Source of the DNA: Gari tellinella
Lineage: Eukaryota > Mollusca > Bivalvia > Cardiida > Psammobiidae
Reading direction: 5' to 3'
Assembly: GCA_922989275.2 (NCBI GenBank)
Contig: OV277862.1
Coordinates: 19,325,543 to 19,389,542 of the forward strand
Length of the DNA stretch: 64,000 bases
Shown here: positions 10,809 through 21,051 of the stretch, piece after piece
Numbering within the stretch: the first letter of the stretch is position 1
Layout: the number at the start of each line of letters is the position of its first letter
Program-made: the position numbers and the translations under genes
Notes under the pieces: generated by a model
The model's input: only the letters and a program-made list of their open reading frames with translations
Database searches by the model: none
Told to the model about the DNA's origin: nothing

Positions 10809-13800
10809 CTGCAATGGAATAAATAAAGCATTAATTCAAAGGCTAATTATACTGAACCCTTTTTTCCATATCCTGTTTCTGGTATTGAAGACAGGTGACC
10901 ACTTAAAAAAACTTAAAGCAGGTTGAAAGTAAAGCAGAATGGACTGGCCTTGTGGTGACATTCTGCTCTACTTTCAGCCTGCTTTAAGCTCCCATCTGCT
11001 AGAAAATAGAAAATATTTATGATATAGATTCATGACTGAACACTACTAGGACTATTTTCTTAAGAGAATGAATTACCCAAATGCCTAAAATATATATCTA
11101 TGGAGTAAAAGGTAAAATACTAAGAGTGTATGAAACTGGCTGTACAGTGCCCCCTCTCTACAACGGCCCTCCCAACAATGACCCCCTCCTTACAACAACC
11201 CTTGCGGCTGTTCCCTGAACAAGAAAATTAAGTCCAACCTATTCACATCTGCAATATCGTCTGCTTAAAATTGTCATCTGCTGTTTTTATCAAAGTTACA
11301 TAACGGACATTTTGACAGAAAATACTGAATAACGAGTGACAATTACGCGTTACGCGGCGTCTGATCTGGATTCAAGTTGTTTGCAAACGTAAGTCAATTT
11401 CCCTTCCTATAACGACTATCTCCGAACAACGCACAAAATGTCTGTCTCCCGATGGATGTCGTTTTAGAGAGGGAGCGCTGTATATATAATGCATTCACTG
11501 CCAGGATATAGTCTGCTTAACACTTCTGTCCTTTGCATACATTGACACTTGTTTGTAAACAGTGTAGACCCAGATCAGACAGCTCCTGGTAATAATACAG
11601 ACCATGGTCAGGGGTCCCTCTGATCAAGGTCTTCACTGGTAGTATATGACATGTGTATTGTGTTTGTTAATTGTGAGTATACTCATTGCTAGAGTTGAAT
11701 GTATTAACTGTTATATAAACAGACTACTTTCATCAACAGTTCTATACCTTTACCATTTTCATTTACCACTTTCACTAACAGTTCTATACACTTACCACTT
11801 TCCTGAACAGTTCTATACACTTACTACATTCATCAACTGTTCTATACACTTACCACTTTCCTCAACAGTTCTATACACTTACCACTTTCCTCAACAGTTC
11901 TGTACACTTACCACTTTCATTATCACTTTCATCAACAGTTCTATACACTTACCACTTTCATCAACAGTTCTATACACTTACCACTTTCATCAACAGTTCT
12001 ATACACTTACCACTTTCATCAACAGTTATATACACTTACCACTTTCATCAACAGTTCTATATACTTACCACTTTAATCAACAGTTCTGTACACTTACCAC
12101 ATTCATCAATAGTTCTATACACTTACCACTTTCCTCAACAGTTCTATACACTTACCACTACCATCAATAGTTCTATATACTTACCACTTTCCTCAACAGT
12201 TTATACACTTACCACATTCATCAACAATTCTATACACTTACCATTTTCATCCACCTTGATCCTCTCTATGGCTCTACACTGGATGGTAATCTTGTATTTC
12301 TGGAGTTTCTCTATTCCCATCCTCTGTCTGGCATTTTGTTTGATCCCCTGTGGCTCGTAAAACTGGGGAACACTTGACAACATAGACCCGCTGCTAGGAC
12401 CTGGTTTAAATGAGAGAAACCAATACTTTAAAGCACTTATTTGATAGCATAAGCTTTTAAACCTCCTGGTATCATTCACCACTCGAACTGCAATGGTTAA
12501 CGATCGTTTCTGTCATCTATTGGCTTATTGGAAGCCAGAGAGAGAGGGAAGCGGATACAGAAAACCCGGGCACAATGTCCTGCTTTTATGATCGACATAG
12601 TTCTCTGGTTCTTTAGGATGCCTATTGTAAGGCTTATAAAGTCTCATCGAAGGACTTGATACGGCAGGGGATCGATCTCACGACCCCTGGTACCGCAATC
12701 GAGTGTACTACCACTCGACCACGACCGCCGGTGAAACTTCAACTGGACAGTTCCAGTTATAATTTAAGTCTAGTCCAGTTTTCATGACTACAGTCAAACC
12801 TGTATTAAGTGACCACTGTTCGAAGCAGACTTTTTTATTTTAAACTATAACATGTATGTAGATCTATTTACCTGTTTACATTTACACGAGCGTCTGATAG
12901 ACTTAAAAATAATGTTATTAATATATAAACTGGTCTATTCTAATATTTCGACCTCTAAGGGCCTTTTTCAAAGAAAATCACGTCCAAATACACGTCACAT
13001 TTTAAAACCAAGATCAGGGGCTCTCTGATTTTGGTCTTAACCCTTCGCATTGGACAAGTGTAATTTTTACAGGTACACTGTTAGTAAAAAATATAGCATA
13101 CTCAACGCTAGGGTTGAATGAGTGAGTGATTACTGTGATGATGCAATATCACAAAACACAAAGAATGAAATGGTTAAAATTAGAAAAAATATTTACCTTC
13201 TTTCTGCACCATCTTTGGATCATCTTTTCCCCGCCTTATCACCAGATCAGATGTTTTTCCAATGTGCATCTTTGATCTCTTCTTTTCCAAACAAAGTGGT
13301 CCTGGTGGTTTGTTCTGCCTCAATATCAATTTTGATTCTAAGATCTTTCTCTTAGCAAATCCTTCCCGTATCATTTTCGGTGAGGCACGAAGGGTAATAA
13401 GCCTTGGGTCAAGGCCATCTGGTGACCTAACATACTGTTGTATTTCACAGTGTTCCTTCTCGCTATGTGCATTGATTTTTTCCAATGACTTGGCAACATT
13501 TAGGTAAACCCTACTCTCAACATGGTTCATTGGCATACGTTCTAAAGCGGAAGCTGTTCCAAGACATCCCTCAGATGCGGAGATGGAACCTTTTGCATCA
13601 GCAAGCCCTTGTGTAACCATATCAGATCTTGATTTTGAATGTGTCACATATTTGAGTGTATCTACTTCAGTGTTATCATTAGCCGCTGAAGTTGTGTCTT
13701 TAACTGTGTCTCTATTGTTAGCATCCTCTACTTCAGTCTTATCAATGGCCGCTGAAGTTTTGTCTTTAACTGTGACTCTATTGTTAGCATCCTCTACTTC

Positions 13801-16800
13801 AGTCTTATCAATGGCCGCTGAAGTTTTGTCTTTAACTGTGACTCTATTGTTAGCATCCTCTATTTCAGTCTTATCAATGGCCGCTGAAGTTTTGTCTTTA
13901 ACTGTATCTCTATTATTAGCATCATCTCCTTCAGTCTTATCAATGGCCGCTGAAGTTTTGTCTTTAACTGTGACTCTATTGTTAGCATCCTCTATTTCAG
14001 TCTTATCAATGGCCGCTGAAGTTTTGTCTTTAACTGTATCTCCATTATTAGCATCATCTACTTCAGTCTTATCAATAGCCGCTGAAGTTTTGTCTTTAAC
14101 TGTGTCTCTGTTGTTAGCATTCTCTATTTCAGTGTTATCAATGGCCGCTGAAGTTTTGACTTTAACTGTGTTTCTATTGTTAGTATCCTCTATTTCAGTG
14201 TTATCAATGGCCGCTGAAGTTTTGTCTTTAACTGTGTTTCTATTGGTAGTATCCTCTACTTCAGTGTTATCAATGGCCGCTGAAGTTTTGTCTTGAACTG
14301 TGTCTCTATTGTAAGTATCCTCTAATTGAGTCTCCTCAAGAGCCGCTAAAGTTCTGTCTTGAACTGTGTCTCTATCGTTAGCATTCTCTACTTCAGTCTC
14401 CTCAATAGCCGCTAAAGTTTTGTCTTGAACTGTGTCTCTATTGTTAGTATCCTCTACTTCAGTCTCCTCAATAGCCGCTAAAGTTTTGTCTTGAACTGTG
14501 TCTCTATTGTTAGTATCTTCTACTTCAGTCTCCTCAATAGCAGCTAAAGTTTTGTCTTGAACTGTGTCTCTTTTGTTAGTATCCTCTACTTCAGTCTCCC
14601 CAATGGCCGCTAAAGTTTTGTCTTGAACTGTGTCTCTATTGTTAGCATCCTCTTCTTCAGTCTCCTCAATAGCCGCTAAAGTTTTGTCTTGAACTGTGTC
14701 TCTATTGTTAGTATCCTCTACTTCAGTCGCCCCAAGAGCCGCTAAAATTGTGTCTTGAACTGTGTCTCTATTGTTAGTATCCTCTACTTCAGTCGCCCCA
14801 AGAGCCGCTAAAATTTTGTCTTTAACTGTGTCTCTATTGTTAGTATCCTCTACTTCAGTCTCCCCAATGGCCGCTAAAGTTTTGTCTTGAACTGTGTCTC
14901 TATTGTTAGCATCCTCTTCTTCAGTCTCCTCAATAGCCGCTAAAGTTTTGTCTTGAACTGTGTCTCTATTGTAAGTATCCTCTACTTCAGTCTCCTCAAT
15001 AGCAGCTAAAATTTTGTCTTGAACTGTGTCTCTATTGTTAGTATCCTCTACTTCAGTCTCCTCAAGAGCCGCTAAAGTTTGATCTTGAACTGTGTCTCTA
15101 TTGTTAGTATCTTCTACTTCAGTCTCCTCAATAGCAGCTAAAATTTTGTCTTGAACTGTGTCTCTATTGTTAGTATCCTCTACTTCAGTCTCCTCAATAG
15201 CCGCTAAAGTTTTTTCTTGAACTGTGTCTCTATTGTTAGTATCTTCTACTTCAGTCTCCTCAATAGCCGCTAAAGTTTTGTCTTGAACTGTGTCTCTATT
15301 GTTAGTATCCTCTACTTCAGTCTCCTCAATGGCTGGTAAAGTTTTGTCTTGAAATGTGTCTCTATTGTTAGTATCCTCTACTTCAGTCGTCCCAAGAGCC
15401 GCTAAAGTTTTGTCTTGAACTTTGTCTATATCGTCTATATTGTAAGCATCGTCAACTTTTTTCATTCTGGTTTCAGAAAGCATTGCTGTATCTTTTGCTG
15501 GTGTCATTTTGGTTAAAGGTGTTGATACCGTTTTTGATGAGATCATTACATCTTTAAAAGGCTCTGGTCTTATCATTTTACATCTTGGCTTGGCTCTTTC
15601 TTTTTTATCTATAGTTAATGATGTTGATATCCTTCTAGTTTGTTTGCCAAACGTCTTAACGTCTTTTTTCAATTTAGGACATTTACCATATTTGGTACTT
15701 GGATTCTTTTTTATAGTGCCTACGACGTCTTCCTCAATAGGCTTATTTTTTGTCACAGTTTTGTTCTCATTTATACCTGTATTTTCTCCGCTAACAGCTC
15801 TTTTATCCATATTTGAACTGTCAAGAATTATGGTCTTGTCAATATCATTAATGCATTCTTTATTTTCTAGATCCTTATTGACGCTGTCATACTTTGTTTT
15901 ACTACACGAAGGCTGACCTACGCAGGTATTTTCTGTTTTTCTTTGACGTATAGATCGTTTGCCTTTACCCAGTTTCTGTTTATTTGATGATGTCTTATGT
16001 GTTGTTGCTCTTATAGGTAATTTGTCGATAATAACGCTAGAAGTGTCCTGCTCAACAACGTTTATCAAGTTTGTTGCGTGCTCTACACCGTTTTTATCAA
16101 ACCTCGCACTTTTTATGTATTTATCATAAATTGTTTTGTTATCGTCTGTGGTATGCTTGCACTTAGCAGATGTTTTATGTGACTTATTTCTATAGTCACT
16201 TATTTTCTTGGCTCTGATATAAAGGAACTCTTTAGGTTTAGTCGCTTTATATGGCAACCTTTTATTACCAGTTCCAATACCTTTTACATTTTCTGTATCC
16301 GTACTCGATACAGTATCCTCTGTGTTCTGTGGTATTTCCACTCTATTGTTAGATTGTGCGATACAGTCGTCTCGCAAGTCTTTGACAGTATATTGATGAG
16401 GCGCCTTGATAAATTCCGCAGACTTACCCGACACCTTCATTGAGTCGTCGTCGTCAATGCAGACAGGTGTTAACCCTTCTCCAATTTCATCTTCGTTGTC
16501 AGCTATGGCATCCGACTTTTTCAAGAGATACTTCATCTCTTTATGTACTTTATGTAGCTCTTGAGAAAAAGTGTTCTGCTTTTCAGACAATGGTTCTAGC
16601 TTTGGTGCCATGATGTTTTGGAGATGTTCTTCTTGTCGGTGTGAACACTCTGTGTTGTCTGTCCCATACGTCTCTGTCGTGTCATTGGATTCTGTCGCCG
16701 TTGTTTCTGGCTTACCTTTTTCACGATTTGTTGTTGATTGACCGTCGGTAAGTTTCCTTATCTTAGGGCTATCGTCACCATCGTTGGCGTCTTCGAAGAT

Positions 16801-19800
16801 GGCTATTAGGGAACTCACTGTTTCACAAAGTGGAATTTGATATTCCGCATGCGATGTTCCCTTGTCTGGATGTTCCAGTGGTGGAATTGGATGATCAGCT
16901 GTTACTATCATCGTTTCTTTATGGTGTAGGCTATCAGCAGATTCATTCTCGCTATCTTCAAACATTGCAATGAGTGAACTGACCGTGAAACAAAGCGGTA
17001 TATGAACGATATTTTCCTCTGCCCTGACTGGCTCTGTCAGTGTTTGTCGACAAGGCTTGTTGGGTCCACTGACTAGCTCTTGATTCTGTTCTTCTGCACT
17101 GTCATTGACTGTAGACTTGCAAGATATGGTTTCTTTATCTGAAACTAAAATCAAAGACACTGGTCAATCGTTTAGCATTCTTTAACATTCTTGCATACAT
17201 TGCCGACGATTTCAGTGAACGCTTTACGCGTCTGATCTGGATCAAAACTGTTTGCAAAGTCGACTTTAGTCTCCGCTGGCGGTGAAAGAGTTAAACAAAT
17301 ATTGATTTTTCGCCATGTATAGTCAAATTTGATTTAACCCCTTCAGTGTGATGACGTCATCTGCTGAACCCTTTCCCCCCATAGAAGCGCCTTTTAGCGC
17401 ATTTAATTCATTCATTCACTGAAGAAAATAGTTCCAATTCATGCATTTATAAACTTGCACCAAAAGAAGTATTCTATTTTCTATCAGATACTTGTTTAAC
17501 GCAGATTGAAAGTAAAGCAGAATGCGCCTTAATGCGCATTCTGCTTTACTTTCAACCTGCTTTAAGTGGTCATTTGTCTTCAAAACTAGAAACAGACTAT
17601 TGGGTAAAGGGACAAATGTCTGCTGCTTTAATTTATCACAATCAAATTTCACGTATTCCGATTCTGAAATATAGAAATGAGTGCCTAACAATTTGGATCC
17701 TGATCAGACGCCGCGTTATGATCCAAATTGTTTGCCAGTAACGGTTGTACTCCAGGCAAGGCAGTGAGGAGTGCAAATGTGGTAATTTGCATTTGAATTA
17801 CTTTTTATCATGCATTTAAACTGTCTTCTACTAAAACTCAGAATTAGTTTTAACCCTTTCAGGGCCGTAGTCGCCTGTATAAATTCGTCTTTGCAAACAG
17901 TTTGGTTCCTGATCAGACGCCACGTAACTTTTTGACACTCATTTGTATATTCATACAACCATAAATCTAACTTTGAAATGGTTTTAGAGACAATAATATT
18001 GAAGCAACCGACAATATGACGGCAATGGGGGTAAAAACCTCACCATTACCTTGGCGCAGAATTGGTTCAATGATTTAATAAATGCAGAAAATCTGAGTGC
18101 AATTTGGACCCCGTTCAAATGTCCAAGCTACTTTGTATATAGATATAGATATATATATTAACTGATTGCAAATATGAATATAAGCCAAATTGCGCTTAGT
18201 ACATGTAGGATAAGGATAAAAGACGTACAATAAAACCTCGCTATAACGAACACACAACTGTGTTTATTTTAGGTGTTTATGACAGGTTACTGATTAAAGC
18301 ATTCAACTTCAACTTCAATGGTATAATCTTCTAAGCCATCGAGACATGGAGGGAAGATTGTGGCAGTAAAACAGAAAACTTTTTGTTTTTTTCTGTCACC
18401 TTGCTTTAAGCTGCCACCAGGGGCCCGTTTCATAAAACTTCTTACGAAAAACGTTGTCGTAAGTCAAAACTTTAAAATACATTTAATCTGTGAGTCCTGT
18501 ATCTAATCCTGTCTTGTGACATCTTTTTGGAATCGTCTTTTCAAGACGATTCCAAAAAGATGTCACAAGACAGGATTAGATGGATAAATAAATAATAATT
18601 GATACTTTTATAATCTGACTTACGACAACATTTGTCGTAAGAAGTTTTATGAAACGGGTCCCTGTATTTTATACAATAAAACTGCATTCTGTTTAGTGGT
18701 CGTAATACAGGGGGTTTGCTGTAGTTGCATAAAGAAGGATACGAGCAGAGCAGAAATAAAGCTCAGTTCAATGGTTGAATTATTTTTTTTATCTATTAAT
18801 CTTTTATGGTCGTGGTGTCTGCTTTTATTTCTCAAATTTAGATGTTTGGCATTCTTAATGCAGAATCAGCTATAAGGTTGTCAACCAGTTCAGAACCTGA
18901 TCAGACATCACGTAATGTGTCTACTGGCCAGTCTCCAAACTGTTTGCAAATAACCAGTGTATTCGGGCTAAGAGAGTGAAGGGATTAACCGGATACAAAC
19001 TATCTGTATTTCTTCATATTTGTAAACAAGAGGGCCCTTAATCGCTCACCTGATCATGGTGATATTAAGATTGGTCAAGTGATTTCAGATAAGAAGATTT
19101 GGAAATTTTCACTGAAGTTATGTAATGAAAATCGGCCACATCCACTGGAAATTAATTTTGAGAACTACATCATTCCCCATTTAAATGTACTATTACGACA
19201 ATGCTCATACATTGATGTTTGAGTAATCAATATATGTCTTAATATAAGATTGTGATCCGTCCCCCAGTGTCGGGACCACCCCTCCCTACAACGAGCCTCC
19301 AAACAACGACTCTCTCCTCACAACGATTTTTGTAGCTGTTCCAAAAATAAGACACTTAACTGGTCACCCCTCCCCGACATTCACACAGTGTGCTACCCTA
19401 AACACTCCTAGCAGCATCTATACTTTAGACCCCTTTGGTACTACATACTATCGACAGTAATATGTATTAAGCAATACTTATATACAGTGCTCCCTCACTA
19501 AAACAACACCGCGTGGGAGACAATGATTATGTGTTGTTCGGAGGGAGTTGTTATAGGGAAGGAAATGAACTTACATTTGCAAACATCTTGAATCCACATC
19601 AGACGCCGCATAACGCGGCGTCTGATCTGGGTTCAAGCTGTTTGCCATTCGTCATTTCGTGTTTTTTTCTGTAAAAATGCCCATTTTGTGATTTTGTGAA
19701 AAAACAACAGACGACAATTTTAAGCAGACGATATTGCAACAGTTAAAGGGTTAGCCATATAAATGCCTTATTGTGGGATCAACTGCAAACATCGTAGTAA

Positions 19801-21051
19801 GGAGGGACTCGTTGTTGTGAGGGCCATTGTAGGGAGGGAGAACTATATACAGTACGTATCATCAACCAGGATCCCTGATCATATATCACATTTGTTTTAC
19901 AATGTCTCATAATAGAATATCAATCTGGGTTAAACGGAACATTCAGTTCACATCCATATGAGTATTTGAATATGGCCTGTAACAGTTCTAAATATCGTAG
20001 ATCTACAGTTCTACCTCTACTTCTATTTCGTAATTGGCCGCCTTCAACTAATTGAAGATTACGCCAATGTATAAAGTAAGCTTGGTGCACTAGGAAGTGA
20101 CTGAGAAGAATTGATTTTACTCTTCAGGATATGTACTGTTTGCTATTGCATGTGTAATGTTCTTCTGTGTGGACAAACATTGTAAAGTGCATTTGGATCA
20201 CGCTTGTACATCTATAATGAAGTCTTCCAGCAAGCACAAAGGGATAGTTCATTGCAATATCCAGGCATAAATGAGTTGAGATAAACATTGCAAATAGTCT
20301 CGGTCAAGATGAGACGCCGAATAATTGATGATATAAAAGAAATGGCAGAAAACGTAGCTATGGAAATTGACACAACCAAAATAAATTGTGTTAACGAATT
20401 TTTACCAAACGCACCAAAATACTATTAACACTTTGCCTGCTAATCGCGACTTCATTATAAATAAAAATAGTATGGATCTAGATCACACGCTGCGAAATAT
20501 GACGTCTGATCAGAACCCAAACTGTTTCACCATTGTGTATAGTTTCTTACGGCTAAATTTGTATAACCCAAAGCAGAAAAATACTGTTGCAGGCATATGC
20601 GAAATGAGAAATTCAGAGCTGCCATTTCTCCGGATAATTTCTATTTAAGCAGATATTAGCTTAAAGCAGACTGAGAGTAAAGCAGAATGCGCCATAAGGC
20701 GCATTCTGTTTTACTTTCGACCTGCTTTAAATAATCGCTTTTGAAAAATAGAAAATTTGGCATTCTTAGGATTTTTCATGATCATCTTATATGGCAACCC
20801 TGGAGTTTTATTCCAATAATCATAATCAATAAATAAAAAACCAATAAAATATAGTCACCCATGGGGTCCGACTGTACCGCAGCCTTTTTGTAATCCTCAC
20901 TGGATTGTCGTTCCAGTCTCAGGTTCGAATCGTCAACTCCGACTCGGACGAGCTGTCTCCGGGTCAGTAGACCCCGGCATAGCCGCCCGTGGGACTTGCT
21001 GGAACGTCGACCGTCCTCCGGTCTATGGGGCCGCGAGCAACAGGTACCCAT
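10726..21051 (-). CDS. Unrecognised 1458-aa N-myristoylated tandem-repeat protein, four exons
   Basis: I do not recognise this protein. Exons 21051-20859, 17138-13197, 12400-12242 and 10808-10726 splice in phases 1/1/1 to 1458 residues plus TAA, each with GT..AG ends. Residues 1-6, MGTCCS, fit the myristoylation consensus (Gly2, Ser6), with Cys4 and Cys5 as likely palmitoylation sites, so membrane attachment is inferred. Residues 1-65 are otherwise basic. An IPLCxTVSSLIAxFED motif occurs twice (about 111-126 and 166-181). About 182-637 are Lys/Thr/Ser/Asp-rich and look disordered. About 638-1224 are 26.7 copies of a 22-residue acidic repeat. The C-terminal 230 residues have no internal repeat and end in a basic KLQRKWRAKVNKLK helix-like tail. 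It runs convergent to CFAP263. A CRE-like site lies upstream. The function is unknown. Confidence 0.78.
10850..11112 (+). repeat. MITE C with HP2
   Basis: GAACCCTTTTTTCCATATCC at the left, ATGGAGTAAAAGGTAAAA at the right. HP2 lies at about 10915-10988. Located in intron 3 of the repeat-protein gene. Confidence 0.75.
11143..11482 (-). repeat. MITE M with half HP1
   Basis: TA|CAGTGCCCCCTCTCT...GAGAGGGAGCGCTG|TA. The left arm of HP1 is mostly lost; GCGGCGTCTGATCTGGATTC and the right arm remain. Confidence 0.82.
11551..11711 (+). repeat. MITE B, 3' part with decayed HP1
   Basis: GTAAACAGTGTAGACCCAG and GGTCTTCACTG flank a broken stem. The tail 'tgctagagttgaatgtatta' matches other B copies. Confidence 0.6.
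11725..12240 (-). repeat. 29-bp minisatellite of duplicated 5' splice sites
   Basis: Sixteen tandem units (mostly 29 bp, unit 6 longer, unit 1 diverged) directly follow exon 3 of the minus-strand gene. On the minus strand a unit reads GATGAAAGTGGTAAGTGTAT then AGAACTGTT. This matches the real exon 3 donor region GATGAAAATG|GTAAGTGTAT then AGAA. Fifteen of the sixteen units keep an exact GTAAGT. Confidence 0.92.
12242..12400 (-). CDS. Repeat-protein gene, exon 3
   Basis: The acceptor is tttaaaccag and the donor AATG|GTAAGT. It encodes GPSSGSMLSSVPQFYEPQGI then KQNARQRMGIEKLQKYKITI and QCRAIERIKVDEN. The non-repetitive, mixed composition looks like a folded or conserved segment. It is entered in phase 1 and left in phase 1. 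Confidence 0.8.
12540..12733 (-). mobile_element. tRNA-derived SINE
   Basis: On the minus strand the head has an A-box-like GGTCGAGTGGTAGTAC and a B-box-like GAGATCGATCCCC, followed by a body containing AAAGAACCAGAGAAC and TGCCCGGGTTTTCTGTA. The same body occurs in the SINE at 29551. It lies in intron 2 of the repeat-protein gene. Confidence 0.75.
13005..13125 (+). repeat. MITE B, 3' fragment
   Basis: GATCAGGGGCTCTCTGAT is followed by 'ggacaagtgtaatttttaca' and 'gctagggttgaatgagtgag', the 3' part of family B. Between this and the SINE, 12735-12840 holds further B-like and E-like scraps. Confidence 0.65.
13197..17138 (-). CDS. Repeat-protein gene, exon 2 (large)
   Basis: A 3942-bp exon. The acceptor is tttagtttcag and the donor GAAG|GTAAAT. 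The frame is open for a further 7 codons upstream of the acceptor to an ATG at 17160, but the acceptor sequence and phase show this ATG is intronic. The exon carries both SSLIAxFED motifs, the disordered K/T-rich region and the whole 22-residue repeat array. Confidence 0.85.
13661..15420 (-). repeat. 66-bp coding tandem repeat, 26.7 copies
   Basis: Each 66-bp unit encodes 22 residues with conserved VQDKT or VKDKT, AAI/AAL, TEVED and NNRDT blocks. Copies 1-17 carry LAA(I/L)E(E)T; copies 18-26 carry SAAID(N/K)T. A two-unit block (EEEDANNRDT followed by AAIGETEVEDT) occurs twice, at copies 8-9 and 12-13. All copies keep the frame. Confidence 0.95.
17230..17296 (+). repeat. MITE D, 3' fragment with half HP1
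   Basis: GTCTGATCTGGATCAAAAC, TGTTTGCAAAGTCGAC and the end GGCGGTGAAAGAGTTAA match family D. Confidence 0.65.
17364..17612 (-). repeat. MITE C, inverted, with HP2
   Basis: CTGAACCCTTTCCCCCCATA at the left and TATTGGGTAAAGGG at the right. HP2 at about 17497-17567 pairs AACGCAGATTGAAAG with CTTTCAACCTGCTTT around TGCGCCTTAATGCGCA. Confidence 0.8.
17687..17736. repeat. Solitary HP1, shortened stem
   Basis: CAATTTGGATCCTGATCAG and GATCCAAATTGTTTGCC. The outer AATTTGGATC / GATCCAAATT pairing is kept, the right inner arm is lost. Confidence 0.7.
17849..18036 (+). repeat. MITE D with left half of HP1
   Basis: TTTAACCCTTTCAGGGCCG at the left and GACGGCAATGGGGGTAAAAA at the right. GCAAACAGTTTGGTTCCTG is present but the right arm is gone. 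Confidence 0.7.
18226..18721. repeat. MITE E, split by a nested MITE F
   Basis: It starts GTACAATAAAACCTCGCTAT and ends GTCGTAATACAGGGGGTTTG then CTGTA. The E text breaks off after 'gctttaagctgccac' and resumes at 'tattttatacaata' on the far side of the F element at 18420-18662. Confidence 0.8.
18420..18662. repeat. MITE F foldback (nested in E)
   Basis: The ends are GGGGCCCGTTTCATAAAAC and ATGAAACGGGTCC. The centre is TTTGGAATCGTC / GACGATTCCAAA. The arms are almost fully complementary. Confidence 0.88.
18866..18990. repeat. Decayed D-type element with HP1
   Basis: CCAGTTCAGAACCTGATCAG and CAAACTGTTTGCAAAT, followed by an end AGAGTGAAGGGATTAA resembling family D. Confidence 0.5.
19268..19362 (-). 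repeat. MITE M, terminal fragment
   Basis: 'cctccctacaacgagcctcc' and 'caacgactctctcctcacaa' match the CAGYGCTCCCTC end of family M. The rest is missing. Confidence 0.65.
19483..19848 (+). repeat. MITE M with HP1
   Basis: TA|CAGTGCTCCCTCACT at the left, GTAGGGAGGGAGAACTATA at the right. HP1 at about 19578-19648 has a CCGCATAACGCGG centre and CATCTTGAATCC / GGGTTCAAGCTG arms. Confidence 0.85.
19850..20424. other. Intronic spacer, nothing recognised
   Basis: AT-rich sequence in intron 1 of the repeat-protein gene. I found no ORF, hairpin or known repeat. Confidence 0.4.
20425..20530 (+). repeat. MITE D, 5' part with decayed HP1
   Basis: TTAACACTTTGCCTGCTAAT at the left. TATGGATCTAGATCACACG and GACGTCTGATCAGAACCC, then AAACTGTTT, form a weak HP1. 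Confidence 0.55.
20616..20802. repeat. MITE K with HP2
   Basis: The outer ends AGCTGCCATTTCTCCGGA and TATGGCAACCCTG match family K. The core is HP2 (AAAGCAGACTGAGAG with partner CTTTCGACCTGCTTT). The element ends 57 bp from the exon 1 donor. Confidence 0.75.
20859..21051 (-). CDS. Repeat-protein gene, exon 1 (lipidation signal)
   Basis: The ATG at 21051 starts MGTCCSRPHRPEDGRRSSKS; the 64 codons end QSSEDYKKAAVQSDPM plus one base at ATGG|GTGACT. GC content and codon texture are unlike the surrounding intron. Gly2, Cys4, Cys5 and Ser6 form a dual-lipidation N-terminus. The single leftover base fits the two-base start of exon 2 and makes Asp65. Confidence 0.75.

Noticed and set aside
11646..12170. 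174-codon + strand ORF of HLPLSSTVLYTYHF repeats
   Set aside because: It is a product of the 29-bp minisatellite shifting through all frames; there is no gene context.
11725..12240. CRISPR-like array
   Set aside because: Head-to-tail units without spacers in an animal intron; it is a minisatellite.
13583..14296. 237-codon + strand ORF of SVLSMAAEVLSLTV repeats
   Set aside because: It is the antisense of the 66-bp coding array; the minus frame has the splice sites, the phase match and the longer ORF.
17139..17160. ATG at 17160 as the start of the large minus-strand protein
   Set aside because: A strong acceptor (tttagtttcag) lies between this ATG and the body, and exon 1 at 20859-21051 joins there in the right phase with a lipidation signal.
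20782..20858. Continuation of the MGTCCS ORF into GDYILLVFYLLIMIIGIKLQ
   Set aside because: It follows a usable donor (ATGG|GTGACT). The hydrophobic tail comes from AT-rich intron and runs into a K element.
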